Part shown: in pieces, positions 24,496-32,276 of the stretch
How the letters are laid out: the number at the start of each line of letters is the position of its first letter
How positions within the stretch are numbered: the first letter of the stretch is position 1
Source of the DNA: CAZLXG01 sp964563585
GTDB lineage: Bacteria > Bacteroidota > Bacteroidia > Flavobacteriales > Flavobacteriaceae
DNA: 34,176 bases
Assembly: GCA_964563585.1 (NCBI GenBank)
Contig: CAZLXG010000021.1
Span: 1 to 34,176, forward strand
Direction: 5' to 3'
Made by a program: the position numbers and the translations under genes
The notes under the pieces: model-generated
Seen by the model: only the letters and a program-made list of their open reading frames with translations
Database searches by the model: none
Told to the model about the DNA's origin: nothing

Positions 24496-27400
24496 ATGTT
24501 TTCTACAATATTTAAATACGAAATAAAATACTGGCTTAAGAAACCTTCTTTTTATATATATTTAGTAATTTTCTTTTTATTAGCCCTGTTCTTAGCAGCA
24601 ACTTCAGCAGGAATTTTTGATTCTCTAACTGTAACAACAGGATCTTCAAAGATTGTAAACTCACCAACTGGAGTTATAGGATTATTTAGTGGTTTAACAA
24701 CTTTTGTATTCTTCTTATTCCCATCTATAATTGGTGTTTCCATTTATAGAGATTATAAAAGCGAAATGCATACTATTTTGTATTCATATCCTTTTACAAA
24801 AGCAAATTATTTATTTGCTAAATTTTTTAGTGGAGTTGTTATTGTAACGCTTATTGTTTTAGCAATAGGAATTGGAATGCTGATAGGTTTTAGGTTACCA
24901 GGAACCAACCAAGATATTGTTGGAAGTTTTAATTTTACATCATACTTACATGCTTATTTTATTTATATAATTCCTAATGTATTATTATTTGGAGCTATTG
25001 TTTTTGCCGTTGTTACTTTTACAAGAAATATTGCTGCTGGTTTTATTACAGTAATATTATTAATGCTTATACAAGGTTTAGCTTCAAGTTTACTTTCAGA
25101 TCCAGATAACAGATTTATGTCTGCGCTTTTAGATCCTTATGGAGAAACAGCCGCAAATTATTACACACGTTATTGGACAGTTGCTGAACAGAATGAAGAC
25201 ATGTTACCATTTAAAGGTGTAATTATTTATAATAGATTATTGTGGCTTGGAATTGGAACGTTAATTTTTGGTCTGGTTTTTAAATTCTTTAAATTTAGTC
25301 AGAATGCGATTTCTTTTTCCTTTAGAAAACAAAAAGGAGAGCGTATTACTAAAAGCAATTTTGGAGGCATTACCAGAGTTAATTTACCGAAAGTAAATTA
25401 CAATTTTTCTTTTCTTCAAAATTTAAAAACCACTTGGAAACTGTCTAATATAGATTTTAAATACATTATTAAAAGCTGGCCTTTTATTAGTATTGTTTTA
25501 GTGGGTTTAATTTTTATTCTAATTGGCTTATCTGAAGTTGGAAATATCTTCGGAACAGCAACGCTTCCAGTAACATGGAAAATGCTAAATGGAGGAGCAG
25601 GGTTTTTTATCTCCATTACTATTTGTACATTTTTATATGCAGGAATGTTGGTGCAAAGAGGAAGAACAGCAAACATAGATCAAATACTTGATACAACACC
25701 AGTGCCAAATTGGACGTTGCTGTTATCTAAATTTATTGCGCTTTTAAAAATGCAATTGCTATTATTAGCCGTTATTATGGTGTCTGGAATGATATTTCAA
25801 ATTTATAAAGGCTATTATGATTTTGAATTAGGTCATTATATAAAAGAGCTATTTGGATTAAGATTTATCAGTTTTGCAATTACTGCATTACTATCTTTAT
25901 TTATTCAAACATTAGTTAGAAATCAGTATTTGGGATTATTTATTTTAATAATAATTTCTATTGGAATGCCATTTTTGAGTTTTGCTGGTATTGAGCAATC
26001 TATATTTAAATATAACCAAGGACCAAGTTTTTCGTATTCAGATATGAATGGTTATGGCACGTCGTTTTTAAGATATTTTATTTACAAAACCTATTGGTTA
26101 TTTGGTGGTTTTGTATTGTTAATTCTTGCAGGTTTATTTTGGGTAAGAGGATTACCATATTCATTTAAAGAACGTTTGTCTATTGCAAAATCTCGTTTTA
26201 AAGGGGTGTCTTTAGTTGGTTTTGCTGTATTCTTAATTGGGTTTTTAACGATTGGCTTTAAAATTTATCATGAAAACAATATTATTCATGTTAGAACGTC
26301 TTTAAAAGAAAGTGAGCAACAATCTGTTGAATGGGAAAAGACCTATAAAAAGTATGAAAACGCAATCCAACCAAGAATAGTTTCTGTAAAAGCAGACATG
26401 AACATTTTTCCTAAAGCATTAAATTTTGATGCTAAAGCAATTTACGTTATGGTTAATAAGTCTAATCAAGCCATTGATAGTATTTTATTAAATCATAACG
26501 ATTATCCAAGTACGTTTAAATTCAACAAGGAAAATACTTTAGTTTTAGAAGATACCTTGTACAATTTTGATATTTATAAACTGAAACAATCCTTACTTCC
26601 TGGCGATAGTTTAGAATTAAATATTACTGTACACAATATTCCTAATACATCGTTGCGACCTTTTTCTCCAGTTAGAGGAAATGGAACGTTTATAAATAAT
26701 CTTCAAATTTTTCCATCATTTGGTTACAATGGAGGCGAACTTACGGATAATGAAACCCGTAAAAAGTACGATTTACCTCCAAATGAGTTAAAACCACATC
26801 CTTCAGATTCTACAGCTTTGGCAAATACGTATATTTCTAAAGATGCAGATTGGATAGATTTTGAAGCAACTGTAAGTACTTCTGAAGATCAGATTGCTAT
26901 TGCTCCAGGATATTTGCAAAAGGAATGGACAGAAGATGGTCGTCGTTATTTTCATTATAAAATGGATAGCAAGATTTTAAATTTCTACGCATTTAATTCG
27001 GCTAAATATGAAGTTAAAAAAGAACGATGGAATGATATTAGTTTAGAAATATATTACCACAAAGGGCACGATTATAATTTAGATAGAATGATGAAAGGCA
27101 TGAAAGCTTCTTTAGATTATAATTCTAAAAATTTTAGTCCATATCAGCACAGACAAGCGCGTATTATAGAGTTTCCAAGAACAGGAGGGAGTTTTGCACA
27201 ATCGTTTCCTAATACCATTCCGTTTTCAGAAGGTATAGGTTTTATTGCAGATGTTGATGATACAAATGAAGGAGGTGTTGATTATCCTTTTGCTATTACA
27301 GTACACGAAGTTGCGCATCAATGGTGGGCGCATCAAGTTATTGGAGCCGATGTTTTAGGCGCAACCATGTTATCCGAAAGTTTATCGGAATATGTGTCTC

Positions 27401-28149
27401 TAAAAGTATTAGAACACCAACAAGGTAAAAGTAAAATGCGTAAGTTTTTAAAGAAAGCATTAGACGATTATTTAACACGACGAACGTTTGAGCGTAAACG
27501 TGAAAAACCACTTATGTATAACGATGGTCAAGGTTATATACATTATCAAAAAGGGTCTTTAGTGTTTTATGCTTTGAGTGATTATATTGGAGAAGACGTT
27601 TTAAATGGCGCTTTAAAAACCTATGTTGAAAAGGTGAAATTCCAAGAACCGCCTTATACAACATCTATAGATATGGTAAATCATATCAAAGCAGTTACAC
27701 CAGATTCATTGCAGTATGTTATTAAAGATATGTTTGAAACTATTACGCTTTATAAAAACAGAATTATTGATGCAGAAGTTACCGAATTAGATAATGGCAA
27801 ATTCCAAGTAGATATAGAGTTTAATGTAAGTAAATATAGAAATGACGAAAAAGGAAAACGTTTTTATGGTGAAAAAGTTGGAGATTCATTAATACATAAA
27901 ACAGAAGGCAAGAAAAGACCAGAGTATTCTGTGGTATTAGCTGATTATATTGATATTGGAATTTTTGCTGAAGATGAAACGGAAGATGGAAAAAAGAAAG
28001 AAGTTGAACTCTATTTAAAGAAGCATAAAATAACAGAAATCAATAATAAAATTACCATTATAGTTGATAGAAAACCTACAGAAGTAGGAGTGGATCCATA
28101 CAATAAACTAATCGATACAAGCTCTGACGATAATAGAAAACAATTATAA
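24496..28149 (+). CDS. ABC-2 permease fused to an M1-family metallopeptidase
   Basis: The 1217-residue product has about 13 hydrophobic helices in residues 15-590, as two six-helix ABC-2 permease units plus one extra helix (GVSLVGFAVFLIGFLTIGF). A large domain follows from about residue 600 with a peptidase M1 core. By topology that domain should lie in the periplasm. The zinc motif HEVAHQWW starts at residue 937. A likely third ligand is Glu961 in LSESLSEY, and a possible catalytic Tyr lies in YIHYQKGSL. The usual GxMEN exopeptidase motif is not seen; GGSFAQSFPNTIPFSEGIGF stands there instead. This fusion is a known but little-studied architecture. It pairs with the ATPase 22 nt upstream. 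Substrate and cargo are unknown. Confidence 0.92.
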   Translation: MFSTIFKYEIKYWLKKPSFYIYLVIFFLLALFLAATSAGIFDSLTVTTGSSKIVNSPTGVIGLFSGLTTFVFFLFPSIIGVSIYRDYKSEMHTILYSYPFTKANYLFAKFFSGVVIVTLIVLAIGIGMLIGFRLPGTNQDIVGSFNFTSYLHAYFIYIIPNVLLFGAIVFAVVTFTRNIAAGFITVILLMLIQGLASSLLSDPDNRFMSALLDPYGETAANYYTRYWTVAEQNEDMLPFKGVIIYNRLLWLGIGTLIFGLVFKFFKFSQNAISFSFRKQKGERITKSNFGGITRVNLPKVNYNFSFLQNLKTTWKLSNIDFKYIIKSWPFISIVLVGLIFILIGLSEVGNIFGTATLPVTWKMLNGGAGFFISITICTFLYAGMLVQRGRTANIDQILDTTPVPNWTLLLSKFIALLKMQLLLLAVIMVSGMIFQIYKGYYDFELGHYIKELFGLRFISFAITALLSLFIQTLVRNQYLGLFILIIISIGMPFLSFAGIEQSIFKYNQGPSFSYSDMNGYGTSFLRYFIYKTYWLFGGFVLLILAGLFWVRGLPYSFKERLSIAKSRFKGVSLVGFAVFLIGFLTIGFKIYHENNIIHVRTSLKESEQQSVEWEKTYKKYENAIQPRIVSVKADMNIFPKALNFDAKAIYVMVNKSNQAIDSILLNHNDYPSTFKFNKENTLVLEDTLYNFDIYKLKQSLLPGDSLELNITVHNIPNTSLRPFSPVRGNGTFINNLQIFPSFGYNGGELTDNETRKKYDLPPNELKPHPSDSTALANTYISKDADWIDFEATVSTSEDQIAIAPGYLQKEWTEDGRRYFHYKMDSKILNFYAFNSAKYEVKKERWNDISLEIYYHKGHDYNLDRMMKGMKASLDYNSKNFSPYQHRQARIIEFPRTGGSFAQSFPNTIPFSEGIGFIADVDDTNEGGVDYPFAITVHEVAHQWWAHQVIGADVLGATMLSESLSEYVSLKVLEHQQGKSKMRKFLKKALDDYLTRRTFERKREKPLMYNDGQGYIHYQKGSLVFYALSDYIGEDVLNGALKTYVEKVKFQEPPYTTSIDMVNHIKAVTPDSLQYVIKDMFETITLYKNRIIDAEVTELDNGKFQVDIEFNVSKYRNDEKGKRFYGEKVGDSLIHKTEGKKRPEYSVVLADYIDIGIFAEDETEDGKKKEVELYLKKHKITEINNKITIIVDRKPTEVGVDPYNKLIDTSSDDNRKQL

Positions 28150-28171
28150 TTAAAGTTTAGTTTTTATTAGT

Positions 28172-28226
28172 TCGAGCGCAGTCGAGAACGGTAAAGAGTT
28201 TAAAAGAAGGTCTCGACTGCGCTCGA
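28172..28226. repeat. 16-bp perfect inverted repeat (TCGAGCGCAGTCGAGA type)
   Basis: Arms at 28172-28187 and 28211-28226 are exact reverse complements, separated by 23 nt. They are much richer in G+C than their surroundings. From memory, elements with these arms recur between genes in Flavobacteriaceae. A degenerate half copy is at 17387-17406. Function and origin are not known. Confidence 0.75.
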
Positions 28227-28258
28227 CCAGACAGCACATTATATTAAAATTTTTATTT

Positions 28259-28295
28259 AAAAACTCATAATCAGATTCTGGTTATGAGTTTTTTT
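28259..28295 (+). terminator. Rho-independent terminator after the ABC/M1 operon
   Basis: AAAAACTCATAA (28259-28270) pairs with TTATGAGTTTTT (28282-28293), with an 11-nt loop that can form a small CAG/CTG stem. A run of seven T ends the structure on the plus strand. The A-rich 5' side would let it also work in reverse. Confidence 0.85.
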
Positions 28296-28359
28296 GTGTA
28301 TTAACTGAAGTCAATCATAATATTTTTACGATTTTTAGGTTTAGAATTGTGTAAATTCT

Positions 28360-28367
28360 TAATTTTG
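28360..28367 (+). promoter_or_regulatory. Predicted promoter of the DUF4294 gene, -7 element
   Basis: TAATTTTG matches TAnnTTTG, 16 nt upstream of the first ATG (28384) and 28 nt upstream of the second in-frame ATG (28396). The position favours the second ATG or a very short leader. No clear -33 element. Confidence 0.42.
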
Positions 28368-28383
28368 AAGAATTATTGCTCCA

Positions 28384-29070
28384 ATGATTTTAAAGATGAA
28401 TTATTTAAAATATTTATTTATTCTTTTTCCCGCTTTTGTCTTTGCTCAAATAAATGAAATAGAGCAGGATTCAACTGAAGTTAAATATATTATAGTTGAG
28501 GGTGATTCAATTCCTAGAATAGCAATAGATTTAGATGTAGTAATGCTTTTACATAAGTTGAAATTCAATAGTAGAAAGGATAGAATACGCTATTTGATTT
28601 TGCGCCGAAAAACCATAAAAGTATATCCGTATGCTAAAATGGCTGCAGATAGATTAGACTCTTTAAACAAGCGTTTGGAAAGACTTACAAAAAAACGTGC
28701 TAGAAAAAAATATACAAAACGGCTTCAAAAATATATTGAAGGTGAATTTTCTGAAGAATTAAAAAAACTAACTCGAACTGAAGGTCAGATTTTAGTTAAG
28801 TTAATACATAGGCAAACAGGAATTACTACATTCAATTTAATAAAAGAATTACGTAACGGTTGGCGTGCCTTTTGGTTTAATAGTACTGCAAAAGTGTTCA
28901 AGATTTCTTTAAAAAGTGAATTCGACCCAATGAGCGTTAAAGAGGATTATTTAATTGAAGATATTTTACAACGTAATTTTCAAAGCGGACGATTAGAACG
29001 ACAAAAATCGGCTATTGGTTTTGATTTTTACGATCTAACCGATAAGTGGCTAAATTCTAAAAAGCCCTAA
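28384..29070 (+). CDS. DUF4294 domain protein, exported
   Basis: A 228-residue protein typical of Bacteroidota. It has a Sec signal peptide (MNYLKYLFILFPAFVFAQ, counting from the second Met at 28396, which gives the more standard signal sequence). The DUF4294 body starts near residue 35 (YIIVEGDSIPRIAIDLDVVM) and includes RRKTIKVYPYAKMAADRLDSL and the basic linker RLERLTKKRARKKYTKRL. The C-terminus contains TEGQILVKLIHRQTG and a LRNGWRAFWFNS segment. It probably sits in the periplasm; function is unknown. The next gene starts 5 nt downstream, so they are likely co-transcribed. Confidence 0.88.
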   Translation: MILKMNYLKYLFILFPAFVFAQINEIEQDSTEVKYIIVEGDSIPRIAIDLDVVMLLHKLKFNSRKDRIRYLILRRKTIKVYPYAKMAADRLDSLNKRLERLTKKRARKKYTKRLQKYIEGEFSEELKKLTRTEGQILVKLIHRQTGITTFNLIKELRNGWRAFWFNSTAKVFKISLKSEFDPMSVKEDYLIEDILQRNFQSGRLERQKSAIGFDFYDLTDKWLNSKKP

Positions 29071-29075
29071 ATTTT

Positions 29076-29702
29076 ATGTGTATTCAATCGCCTTTTGAAG
29101 AAAAACTAAATGCTATAACACATGCTATTGGAGCATTGTTTGGTATTGCAGCATTAGTTTTGCTTATTGTTTTTGACAGCCATAAAACCAATTGGAGTTT
29201 ATTTAGTGTTATTGTTTATGGCATATCTATTATTATATTATTTACTGCATCAGCACTATATCATTCGTTTAAAGACGAAAAGAAGAAATACTATTTTCGT
29301 ATTGTAGACCACATTAGCATTTACTTTTTAATTGCTGGTACGTATACACCAGTTGCGCTAATTACGTTGCACGATAGTTTGAGTTGGACGTTGTTTTGGA
29401 TAGTTTGGGGAATTGCCGCTTTTGGTATTGTTTTAAAACTATTTTTCACAGGAAGATTCGAAATATTTTCAACATTACTGTATCTGGTAATGGGTTGGTT
29501 AATTGTTTTAGATTTTACAAATTTTTCTAATAGTATAAATAGCAATGGTGTTTTATTGCTTTTTGCTGGTGGATTATCATATACCGTTGGCATTATTTTT
29601 TATGCGATTCATAAAATACCATATAACCATGTTATTTGGCATTTGTTTGTTCTGTCTGGTGCGATATGTCACTTTTTTATGATTTTCTTTTTTGTGATAT
29701 AG
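29076..29702 (+). CDS. Hemolysin III family (PAQR/YqfA-like) membrane protein
   Basis: Seven-helix PAQR-type membrane protein of 208 residues. Metal-site motifs typical of the family are visible: EEKLNAITHAIGALFG near residue 8, SALYHSFKDEKKKYYFRIVDHISIY near 59-83 with Ser and His ligands, and HVIWHLFVLSGAICHFFMIF at the C-terminus with the last His residues. Despite the name, a direct lytic role is doubtful for such proteins; E. coli YqfA and its relatives are linked to membrane lipid homeostasis. It lies 5 nt after the DUF4294 gene. The start MCIQSPFEEKLNAI fits the family. Confidence 0.92.
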   Translation: MCIQSPFEEKLNAITHAIGALFGIAALVLLIVFDSHKTNWSLFSVIVYGISIIILFTASALYHSFKDEKKKYYFRIVDHISIYFLIAGTYTPVALITLHDSLSWTLFWIVWGIAAFGIVLKLFFTGRFEIFSTLLYLVMGWLIVLDFTNFSNSINSNGVLLLFAGGLSYTVGIIFYAIHKIPYNHVIWHLFVLSGAICHFFMIFFFVI

Positions 29703-29718
29703 GCAGATATATTGTTAA

Positions 29719-29800
29719 TAAACAGTTGTTTTTATTGCAGAATCAATAGATGATGTACCTTTTGATTTACGTGAACAAAGAGTAATAACACCGCGTAAAA
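29719..29800 (+). pseudogene. Frameshifted fragment of a TIR-like/deoxyribosyltransferase-like protein
   Basis: Starting at 29722 one frame reads TVVFIAESIDDVPF. After an extra T in the run at 29760-29764, a second frame reads DLREQRVI. Joined, these resemble the strand-loop-strand ending ...SxDDxPFDLRxxRVI... found in nucleoside 2-deoxyribosyltransferase-like and TIR-like nucleotide-binding proteins. There is a stop just before the fragment and no start codon. It is a remnant only about 22 residues long, so the family call is tentative. Confidence 0.38.
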
Positions 29801-29821
29801 TTCATTGCTTGGTAGTTTTGT

Positions 29822-29853
29822 ACTTGGAAAATCCTGCGAATTTTCAGCCAAGT
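29822..29853. repeat. Imperfect inverted repeat (ACTTGGAAAAT / ATTTTCAGCCAAGT)
   Basis: ACTTGG (29822-29827) pairs with CCAAGT (29848-29853), and AAAAT with ATTTT inside, with a 3-nt CAG bulge on one side and a CCTGCG-type loop. There is no T-run directly after it on either strand. It could be a small interspersed repeat or an RNA hairpin between the convergent hemolysin III and T9SS-cargo genes. Confidence 0.4.
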
Positions 29854-29921
29854 TATTTTCTTTTTTAGTAACTTAAACACGAAACCATTCACAAAAACGA
29901 TAAGTATAACTCCCAAAAAAG

Positions 29922-30847
29922 CTAATCACGTTTAATCAATTTAAAACTTCGTATTCTGTTGTTTTGTTCAATATTTAAAATGTAAATACCTATAGATAAT
30001 GCGTTTCCATTTAAGGTTATTGGGTAGTTTTCAACATCTTCTGTTAGTTCAACATCTTCTGTTAGTTCAACAGTGTTATTTAGTATTTCGCGTCCTAAAA
30101 TANNNNNNNNNNNNNNNNNNNNNNNNNNNNNNNNNNNNNNNNNNNNNNNNNNNNNNNNNNNNNNNNNNNNNNNNNNNNNNNNNNNNNNNNNNNNNNNNNN
30201 NNTTCAACATCTTCTGTTAGTTCAACAGTGTTATTTAGTATTTCGCGTCCTAAAATATCATAGAGTCTATACGTAACAGGAAGTGTATTATCAAATGATA
30301 CAATTCTAAGTGTTACATTATTTATAAAAGGATTTGGATATACAGAAGCATTAAATCCGTCTTCTTCATCAACCATAATAAATGGGTCGGTAATATTTAT
30401 TTTCATTTCACTAAACCCAAAACAATCACCACCATAATTTGTTGTTGGTGTAATAAGGACAAAACGTGCTTGTATGCCTTCAAAATCTGGACCTTCTTCA
30501 CCTTCATAAACCGATGAACCTGGAGCTTGATTTAAAGTGAATTCACCTAAATTAGTCCATGTTATAGCATCTAAAGAATAATCAATAGTATATTCACTTA
30601 TTCCGTAATTTAAATTTGCTGATTCATTTGCGTTCCAAATCTTACTTTCATTTAATGTATAATCATATCCAAAGTCATACATAATCCAATGTGATTCTCC
30701 GTTTGAAGCATTTGGATTTGCGGAAGTTTCACAAGACACCCAGCCATCATACCAACTGGTACTATGTCTGTCTGGATAACATTGTGAACTTACTAAGTTG
30801 ATAGTAAATAAGAAAATTAATGATATGTATATTTGTGTTGTCTTCAT
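29922..30847 (-). CDS. Secreted protein with a discoidin-like region and T9SS type A sorting domain (interrupted by assembly gap)
   Basis: The N-terminus MKTTQIYISLIFLFTINLVSSQ is a Sec signal peptide. Residues 22-150 look like a galactose-binding/discoidin-like beta-sandwich (SHWIMYDFGYDYTLNESKIW, then TWTNLGEFTLNQAP). A T9SS type A sorting domain follows from VYPNPFINNVTLRI through YRLYDILGREILNN. A run of 100 N splits that domain; after the gap it ends ALSIGIYILNIEQNNRIRSF and KLIKRD with a TAG stop at 29922-29924. If the identical 55-nt ends beside the gap are merged, the frame is continuous and gives about 256 residues, with LTEDVE twice in tandem. As deposited, the 100 N break the frame. 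It is 5 nt downstream of the DUF1501 gene and probably surface-exposed. Confidence 0.85.
30030..30065. repeat. 18-bp tandem repeat, two units, encoding LTEDVE
   Basis: TTCAACATCTTCTGTTAG occurs at 30030-30047 and 30048-30065, and again at 30203-30220 to the right of the gap. On the minus strand it encodes Leu-Thr-Glu-Asp-Val-Glu. The true copy number cannot be read because the gap lies within it. Confidence 0.85.
30048..30257. repeat. 55-nt exact direct repeat flanking the N gap
   Basis: 30048-30102 and 30203-30257 are identical over 55 nt, ending exactly at the gap on the left and starting exactly at the gap on the right. This is best explained as contig-end overlap left unmerged by the assembler. 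Confidence 0.85.
30103..30202. other. Assembly gap, 100 N
   Basis: Exactly 100 N, the usual placeholder for unknown length. It breaks the reading frame of the T9SS-cargo gene. Confidence 0.98.
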
Positions 30848-30852
30848 TATGT

Positions 30853-32271
30853 CTATGTCATATTCATAAAACCGATTGGTGCTGTACCAGAGTTAACATC
30901 GTAAAAATTTGAAATATTAGGTAAAATGGTACTCAACTCAGATGCAGGAACACCAAACCATAAGGCTAATTCTGCTATATATAAATCTGCAGCAGTTGTT
31001 GGTATCATAACGCCATCACGTAAGCTTGAATCACTATTCAAAGCTAATGATGGATATTTACCATAAATGTCTTTTCCAATAACAGAATCACCCATAACAA
31101 AGGCGTTTCCGCCCCAAGCGTGGTCTGTTCCGTTTCCGTTTGATGTTAATGTTCTTGCAAAATCTGATACACTAAATGTGGTTACACAATCGGCTACATT
31201 TAATTCACTTAAAACATCACTAAAATATTTAAGAGCTTCATTTACTTGCTGTAAATTACTGGCTTGATTTACCAATAACTCGTCATGATGATCCCAACCA
31301 CCAATTTGAACAAAAAATGTTTGGCGAGAAAACCCTAAAGTATCTCTTGAAGCAATGGATTTAGCAACCATTCTAAACTGTTCAGCTAAATTGTTCATTT
31401 CTGGTAATTCTGTTGAGAATTCTGCAATTCCATCAACAGCAGCTTGAAATTCTAAGCTTCCATCATTTGAGTTTTTAATGATGTTTTTATATGTGTTTTT
31501 AAAAACATCTTGATAATCTCTTTCTAACATAGAGTTTAATGCCTGCGTACGCAATTGGTTAAAGGCATTTTGCCCATTATAACCACTTAAACCAACACTA
31601 CCGTTATTGGTAATAGCATAAGGAACAATATAATCTCCACGTTGAAATATGTTACTTCCTTGAAGTGAAATATTCATAGAAATATTTTGATTAGAGTTCA
31701 TAGATTGCACTAAATCTGCAATTTTTCCGCCCCAACCAACATTAGTTCTTTCATGCGGTTTTCCTGTTTGCCATTGTTGAATTTGGTCTGCATGCGAAAA
31801 TAATCCTAAAGGTGTTTTAACAACTTTATTTTGAATATCTGATTTTGTTGAAGGCTCAATAAGTGTTCCAACATTAGCTAAAAATGCTAAGCTATTATTT
31901 TCAAACATTTGTTGCATATCGCCCATTGAAGGATGGACTCCAAATGTGCGACCATCAGATGTATTTGGGTTTATTTGTAAAATATTATTTTGACCAATTG
32001 CTAAGTTAGAACGCGTTGTTGCATATTCATTATACTCACTATTGCCTCTTGGCATCAACATATTATACGAATCGTTTCCACCTGCAAGCATAATACAAAC
32101 TAAAGCTTTATAATCGCCACCTAAAGGTGTTATGATAGACGAATTATCCGTAGCCGAAGCAGCCATAGCTTTTAGATTGATTAATGACGAAAACATTGTG
32201 GTGTAACCCAATGCAGCACAGGATTGTCCTAAAAATTTTCGCCTTGACATGGAGTGTTTATGCTTCATCAT
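30853..32271 (-). CDS. DUF1501 domain protein with a twin-arginine signal
   Basis: A 472-residue protein of the DUF1501 family, predicted to have a sulfatase/alkaline-phosphatase-like fold, of unknown activity. The N-terminus has a Tat motif, SRRKFLGQ at residues 9-16, before a hydrophobic stretch ending LINLKAMAA. Family hallmarks follow: YKALVCIMLAGGNDSYNMLMPR near residue 54, FGVHPSMGDMQQMF near 115, QIGGWDHHDELLVNQ near 320, and TLTSNGNGTDHAWGGNAFVMG near 375, which carries His and Asp residues likely to bind metal. It lies 5 nt after the DUF1800 gene and 5 nt before the T9SS-cargo gene. The three are almost certainly one operon. No C-terminal sorting domain is present. Confidence 0.93.
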   Translation of the reverse strand: MMKHKHSMSRRKFLGQSCAALGYTTMFSSLINLKAMAASATDNSSIITPLGGDYKALVCIMLAGGNDSYNMLMPRGNSEYNEYATTRSNLAIGQNNILQINPNTSDGRTFGVHPSMGDMQQMFENNSLAFLANVGTLIEPSTKSDIQNKVVKTPLGLFSHADQIQQWQTGKPHERTNVGWGGKIADLVQSMNSNQNISMNISLQGSNIFQRGDYIVPYAITNNGSVGLSGYNGQNAFNQLRTQALNSMLERDYQDVFKNTYKNIIKNSNDGSLEFQAAVDGIAEFSTELPEMNNLAEQFRMVAKSIASRDTLGFSRQTFFVQIGGWDHHDELLVNQASNLQQVNEALKYFSDVLSELNVADCVTTFSVSDFARTLTSNGNGTDHAWGGNAFVMGDSVIGKDIYGKYPSLALNSDSSLRDGVMIPTTAADLYIAELALWFGVPASELSTILPNISNFYDVNSGTAPIGFMNMT

Positions 32272-32276
32272 TTTTG

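Noticed and set aside
30030..30257. CRISPR-like or genuine long direct repeat around the gap
   Set aside because: The repeat edges coincide exactly with the gap and lie inside a coding sorting domain, so an assembly overlap is the simpler reading.
29999..30276. Plus-strand frames across the N gap with repeated QHLLLVQ
   Set aside because: They are the reverse reading of the LTEDVE tandem repeat and N run; the minus strand codes the T9SS sorting domain.
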